64,000 bases of DNA from Melastoma dodecandrum (lineage: Eukaryota; Streptophyta; Magnoliopsida; Myrtales; Melastomataceae), in the NCBI GenBank assembly GCA_029817715.1, contig JARUPY010000083.1, positions 2,294,001-2,358,000 of the forward strand. Reading direction: 5' to 3'. This document shows positions 60,301 through 64,000 of this stretch, one piece after another; position 1 is the first letter of the stretch, and the number at the start of each line of letters is the position of its first letter. Position numbers and translations under genes: made by a program. A model generated the notes under the pieces. It ran no database searches. It had not been told where the DNA came from and saw only the letters and a list, made by a program, of their open reading frames with translations.

Positions 60301-60408
60301 TATTAGCAGACTTCCTAGCGGATCATCCTATACCGGATGAGTGGAAAATCTTAGAAGAATTGCCCAACGAAGAGGTGATACCGATAAACGTCCGGTAACG
60401 ACTTGCAT
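57340..60408 (+). pseudogene. Ty3/gypsy gag-protease-(RT) remnant
   Basis: Decayed gypsy polyprotein downstream of its LTR. The gag start ATG is at 57379. The gag core is recognisable at about 57780-58130 (SGEMIKQFVRYLKGTS, ELELQGNLSEATYIDMRIQGM). The aspartic protease region is at about 59130-59480 (NRILINSGFTISINSS, ELSSRQLIIQEFNQG, MTYNILLGQP). RT is mostly gone. The end reads ADFLADHPIPDEW and EELPNEEVIPINV at about 60308-60405, the family's linker before RNase H. Many stops and shifts. The element is interrupted here and resumes near 63440. Confidence 0.75.
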
Positions 60409-63400
60409 TTTATCCATTTTTGCGAGTAAGGGATCATGCCAAATGATGAGGATGCAAGGGTTGGAACGTCAAGACACGGTCTAAAGAAGGAAGATAGTAC
60501 AAAAGGAGCAATCATAAAGAGAATGTGACCAGCCGATCAAGGGAGTTGACAAACAGATAAAAGAGCATTGGGAGGAAAAGAGCATATGCGGAGACTTAGG
60601 GAGGAGGAACTAATACAAGAAAGATTAGCCACATAAGGACGACAAACGCTTAACGAAACATGAGGGGAAAAAAGGGACATATCTATAGGATTTAGAATAA
60701 GACAAGAACTCAAAGAAGAAGGGAATCAGGGAGTGACGAACGACTAATATGATCCAAAGAAATTGGATAAGGGAACATAAGGGATGGGGTCGACATTAAT
60801 GGAAGGAGGCACGGACCGGATTGACTATGGGCTTCATTACCTGAGTGGCGAGGAAACGGGCTCGAGCAAAGAGGAAGAGAGATGGATCAGGGACGAACAA
60901 ATAAAGGAAGGGAGATAGGCCCGAGTGGAAGCCTCTTATGGCCTGTGCAAATGGGGGTTTTGACCAAGGTCAATGAACCACCAAGAAAATTACCTTACCA
61001 TGAATAAATCCCAACCGGGTACAATGAGTGGAGGGGAAGCAGGCCAACCGTTCCAACGCGACATAACTAATAATCAAAATGAGAGAGGATAAGAAGGGGA
61101 GAAGGGGCCCGATCGGAGGGGAGTCCTCATTTCTTACACTTCTCACTCCCAGCTTCATTCCGTGGGGAGCACGATAAGAGAGAAAAGCCAGGAGGGAGCT
61201 CCGAGGGAAAAAGAGGAAGAGGACCCTGAAGGCAACTCCTCACGGGGGATGAGGGAAATCACGGTGGAGCCGCGAGGTGCTTGCTTGGAGATCAAAGAAA
61301 CCCCAAGGTGCGTGCCCTTTTCATCTCGCCTTAAGGTTCTTGCCCCATATAAGTTGTGATGTTGAGAATGGACCGCATGAGGTTGTGGTTGGCTAGAAGT
61401 GGAACTATTATGTAGGATCGTGTGTGATAATCGTAAGTGTAATGTGTACTTGTGGGAGTGCGTGTGTCCGGATGTGTGATTTACTCGTAGGTTGGTGGGT
61501 TCGGATGTGTATTATTGCCCAGGAGGGAGTGACGGATGGGGGTGATATTTGGTTCGTGGAAGAACTCGGGTGCGTGTGTGTGAGCCCGGTCACGAATGTT
61601 TTCCCTTACTTGAATGGGTTACAAAATAAGTGCTCGACACTTGAAGAGGGTTTAACGGAAATGGAAGAAGTGGGAAGACAAGGATTAGGGTGCGGAGCCG
61701 TGGACGACTCACGGATGCAAATTACCGTGGAAGAAATATTATGGTGAATTTAAGTATAAAACTATGATTTGGGGATTAAAGTACCGATGAGTGGTTGATA
61801 CAAAGACCGTCGACAACTCACCCACACCCCTTTCATCGCCCACCATAAGAGGACTCACTTTGTTCATCAGCGGTTGACTGGGCGACGAAAGTATTTAGCG
61901 ACAACTTCAAGCGACAGGAGTCAGGCGACGCAACCTATTCAGCGACGACCTTCCAAGCGACATTCATTCTAGGCGATGACTTAAAGATTCGAAGCCGAAA
62001 AGTCTCAGAGAAGCTGAATCAATTTCTGTTCCTTTATTCATGCATTTACACATTCATGCACCCGCATTTATGCTTGTTTTCCCAATAAGCCATTTATGGT
62101 TCGTCCATGAATCTGACCATGCATGCATCTTGTCTAGGTTCATTATCTAGCATTTATGTACTTGTTAAGGGGATCCCTATATAATGGGCGCCCTTCTAAG
62201 CATTTGAATAGCTTTTGATCGGATTATAAACCCTTTGTAAGATTTTGTCTTTCTATCCGAAGTAAGTGGATTCTCCTTCAACCTTGTTCTTCATTTGATG
62301 GATTTCAAGTGCAGATTGAGTTGAGCGTATCAACCGGTGGTGGTGTATATGTTTCCTCCGTGTTGTGCCTCACCCTCGTCTTATTCGTGATGGTACAGCT
62401 GTATCCGCGGCCAAACGAGTTTATTCTAGTTCTTCTTTTACGGTGGTGATTTCTGTATCCGTGAAGGTTGAATCTCAACGTATCCTTCATCTATCCCAGC
62501 TCCATTCTTATTTCCAGCCACACCCCTAAACACTTCCTTCCGTCCATACCCAACGTCATTCCATTCCGCACCTTTAGTGACGTCCCCCTTCCCTTTCTGT
62601 ATTGGAATCATCTATTCCTTGCCGAGCCTACATTAGTGGTAAAGTAAAAAAAAATGAAAAATGATAACAAGGACCTCAAACAATCCACAAGAACGAGATG
62701 GATGACTAAGACGTATTTTAGGACTTAAATAAAAACTCACTGAAGGGACAAGTAAAGGGGGCTTCCAGTAACTTCGAATAGTACTACATGGTGATTAAAG
62801 GAACACTATTTCCCCTTTTGTGTTTAGGAGTGCGATTAAGGGGAAAATCGATAACGGTAATGGACTACCGCATGTATGGCAATAAACGAAGAAGGTAGTT
62901 GAACATGAACGCCTCTCGAGGTGTTGGTTGGAGGATGGTGAGCCGGGGTATAGCCACCAAATCCAAGGGATTATAATCATAGGATGTGAGACTTAGTTAT
63001 GCAGTATACAATGCAGGTGGGTTGGCAAGGTGTGGTAACTTACGGTGACGGAAAAGTGGGAGTATCAAACAATAACAAGGAGAATGGGATGATCTGACAC
63101 GTTTATGTTAGTTAGTTAATTATCCACATTCAACCGTACTAACTCTTTTGGTGATGGATTGGATAGGAACAAGTGAGGTTAAACGGCGGTTCGTCATGGA
63201 ACTAGAGTAATAGGGACTTTAAGATTGAGAAGGGATGGGTATAATTATTACGTGTAATAAATCACATAGGATCTACTCGAATAGGAATGCCTATACTGGG
63301 GTATCAAAGAGGTACTGGCAATGAACCTTTCTTCAGGAATGACACGAGTAAAAATGGGAGTGAGAAGTGCCAAATAAGTTCAAAAAGACCGAAGCCAAAA

Positions 63401-63440
63401 AATTAAGAAAAGTGGGAAACCTTACACGTACCCCCTCTTT
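60409..63440. other. About 3 kb of foreign DNA inside the gypsy element
   Basis: Separates the pre-RNase H linker from the RNase H core, which are adjacent in intact relatives. It holds an LTR-like promoter (CCCTATATAATGGGCG near 62177) behind a region with repeated GCGAC motifs (61885-61985). No coding domain recognised. Ends and target duplication were not found. Confidence 0.45.
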
Positions 63441-64000
63441 GGAAGATGTTCTTTGACGGGTCTTCTACTCAAAGAGTTGTCGGAGTTGAAGTTGTCTTTG
63501 CCACGTATGACAAAGACATCATATCATAAGCATTCACCCTTACGCAATTGTGATCCAACAACATGGTTGAATATCAATCACTTATACTAGGGTTAAAAAT
63601 GACTGGATAATAAAGTGCATAATTTAAGGGTATATAGAGACTCCAAACTCTTGATCAATAAATATCTATCAACTTATAAAGTTTGCAAGTTTGAGATTTT
63701 TTCATTTCATGATTATGCAGCCAAACTCGTTGGATGATTCCAGGATATTATTGTATGTTATATACTGAGAAAGGAACACAAGCAAATGCTCTTAAGAATA
63801 TAAGATTTGCACTCACTACGACAGATAAGGTGGCCGACATCAAATTATGCAAAGCTAGGTTGTTTCCACTGATTTTTTACGAAGAAGATGAAGGAAGAAA
63901 ATGTCAAAGTTAATCTTTGCTTAATCTATGTTTCTTGAGCATGAAAAGTTGCCTAGAAATCCTAGACAAAAATTAGAATTTAGGAGAGGAGCACCTAAGT
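63441..64000 (+). pseudogene. Gypsy RNase H region, continues beyond the window
   Basis: The RNase H start WKMFFDGSSTQ is followed by FTLTQL and NNMVEYQSLILGLKM, with a stop at TAA in place of a Tyr-type codon and a frameshift. It continues into the CKFEIFSFHDYAAKLVG and RKEHKQM segments typical of gypsy RNase H C-termini. It is collinear with the gypsy remnant left of 60408 and cut by the right window edge. Confidence 0.75.

Overview
This window is nuclear DNA from a eudicot plant. Its genes have GT-AG introns, it is dense in decayed plant LTR retrotransposons and Mutator-like elements (MULEs), and its gene families include SDP1-type lipase, BLADE-ON-PETIOLE, GASA and CYSTM. I cannot name the species from sequence alone. 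All exon structures were assembled by eye from splice sites, reading frame and family conservation.

Layout. 0-5 kb: unassigned DNA, a foldback repeat built on a GTCGCTACTT-like motif, and a Ty1/copia remnant. 5.3-10.5 kb (+): a nine-exon GPI1/PIG-Q gene (708 aa). 11.8-12.5 kb (+): a four-exon GASA/snakin peptide gene. 13.7-14.0 kb (-): a small unrecognised Tyr-rich protein. 14.3-17.0 kb (-): a three-exon SDP1-type patatin lipase (818 aa). 18.4-19.3 kb (-): a copia gag/protease remnant. 19.9-28.6 kb: an 8.7-kb MULE with a 10-bp target duplication, carrying a broken FAR1-type transposase and, tail to tail with it, a broken Ulp1-like protease gene. 30-34 kb: retroelement-like sequence, a three-unit repeat and a solo LTR. 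35.3-38.6 kb (-): a two-exon BOP gene (450 aa) whose single intron contains a young, non-autonomous MULE with ~260-bp terminal repeats and a perfect 9-bp target duplication. 40-46 kb: LTR-like blocks, a minisatellite and tandem duplications. 48.7-50.8 kb: a CYSTM peptide gene (+) facing a glutaredoxin-like gene (-). 54.5 kb (-): a 48-aa membrane peptide. 54.9-64 kb: a foldback element, then a decayed Ty3/gypsy element interrupted by ~3 kb of other DNA.

The host genes belong to unrelated pathways: GPI-anchor synthesis, storage-oil lipolysis, organ-boundary regulation, peptide signalling and redox. Their order GPI1 - SDP1-type - BOP - glutaredoxin matches, from memory, the Arabidopsis chromosome 3 order At3g57170 - At3g57140 - At3g57130 - At3g57070. 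The window therefore looks like an old conserved gene block expanded by transposons. The most notable signals are the two MULEs with clear target duplications, the foldback elements, and the pair of related LTRs about 24 kb apart.
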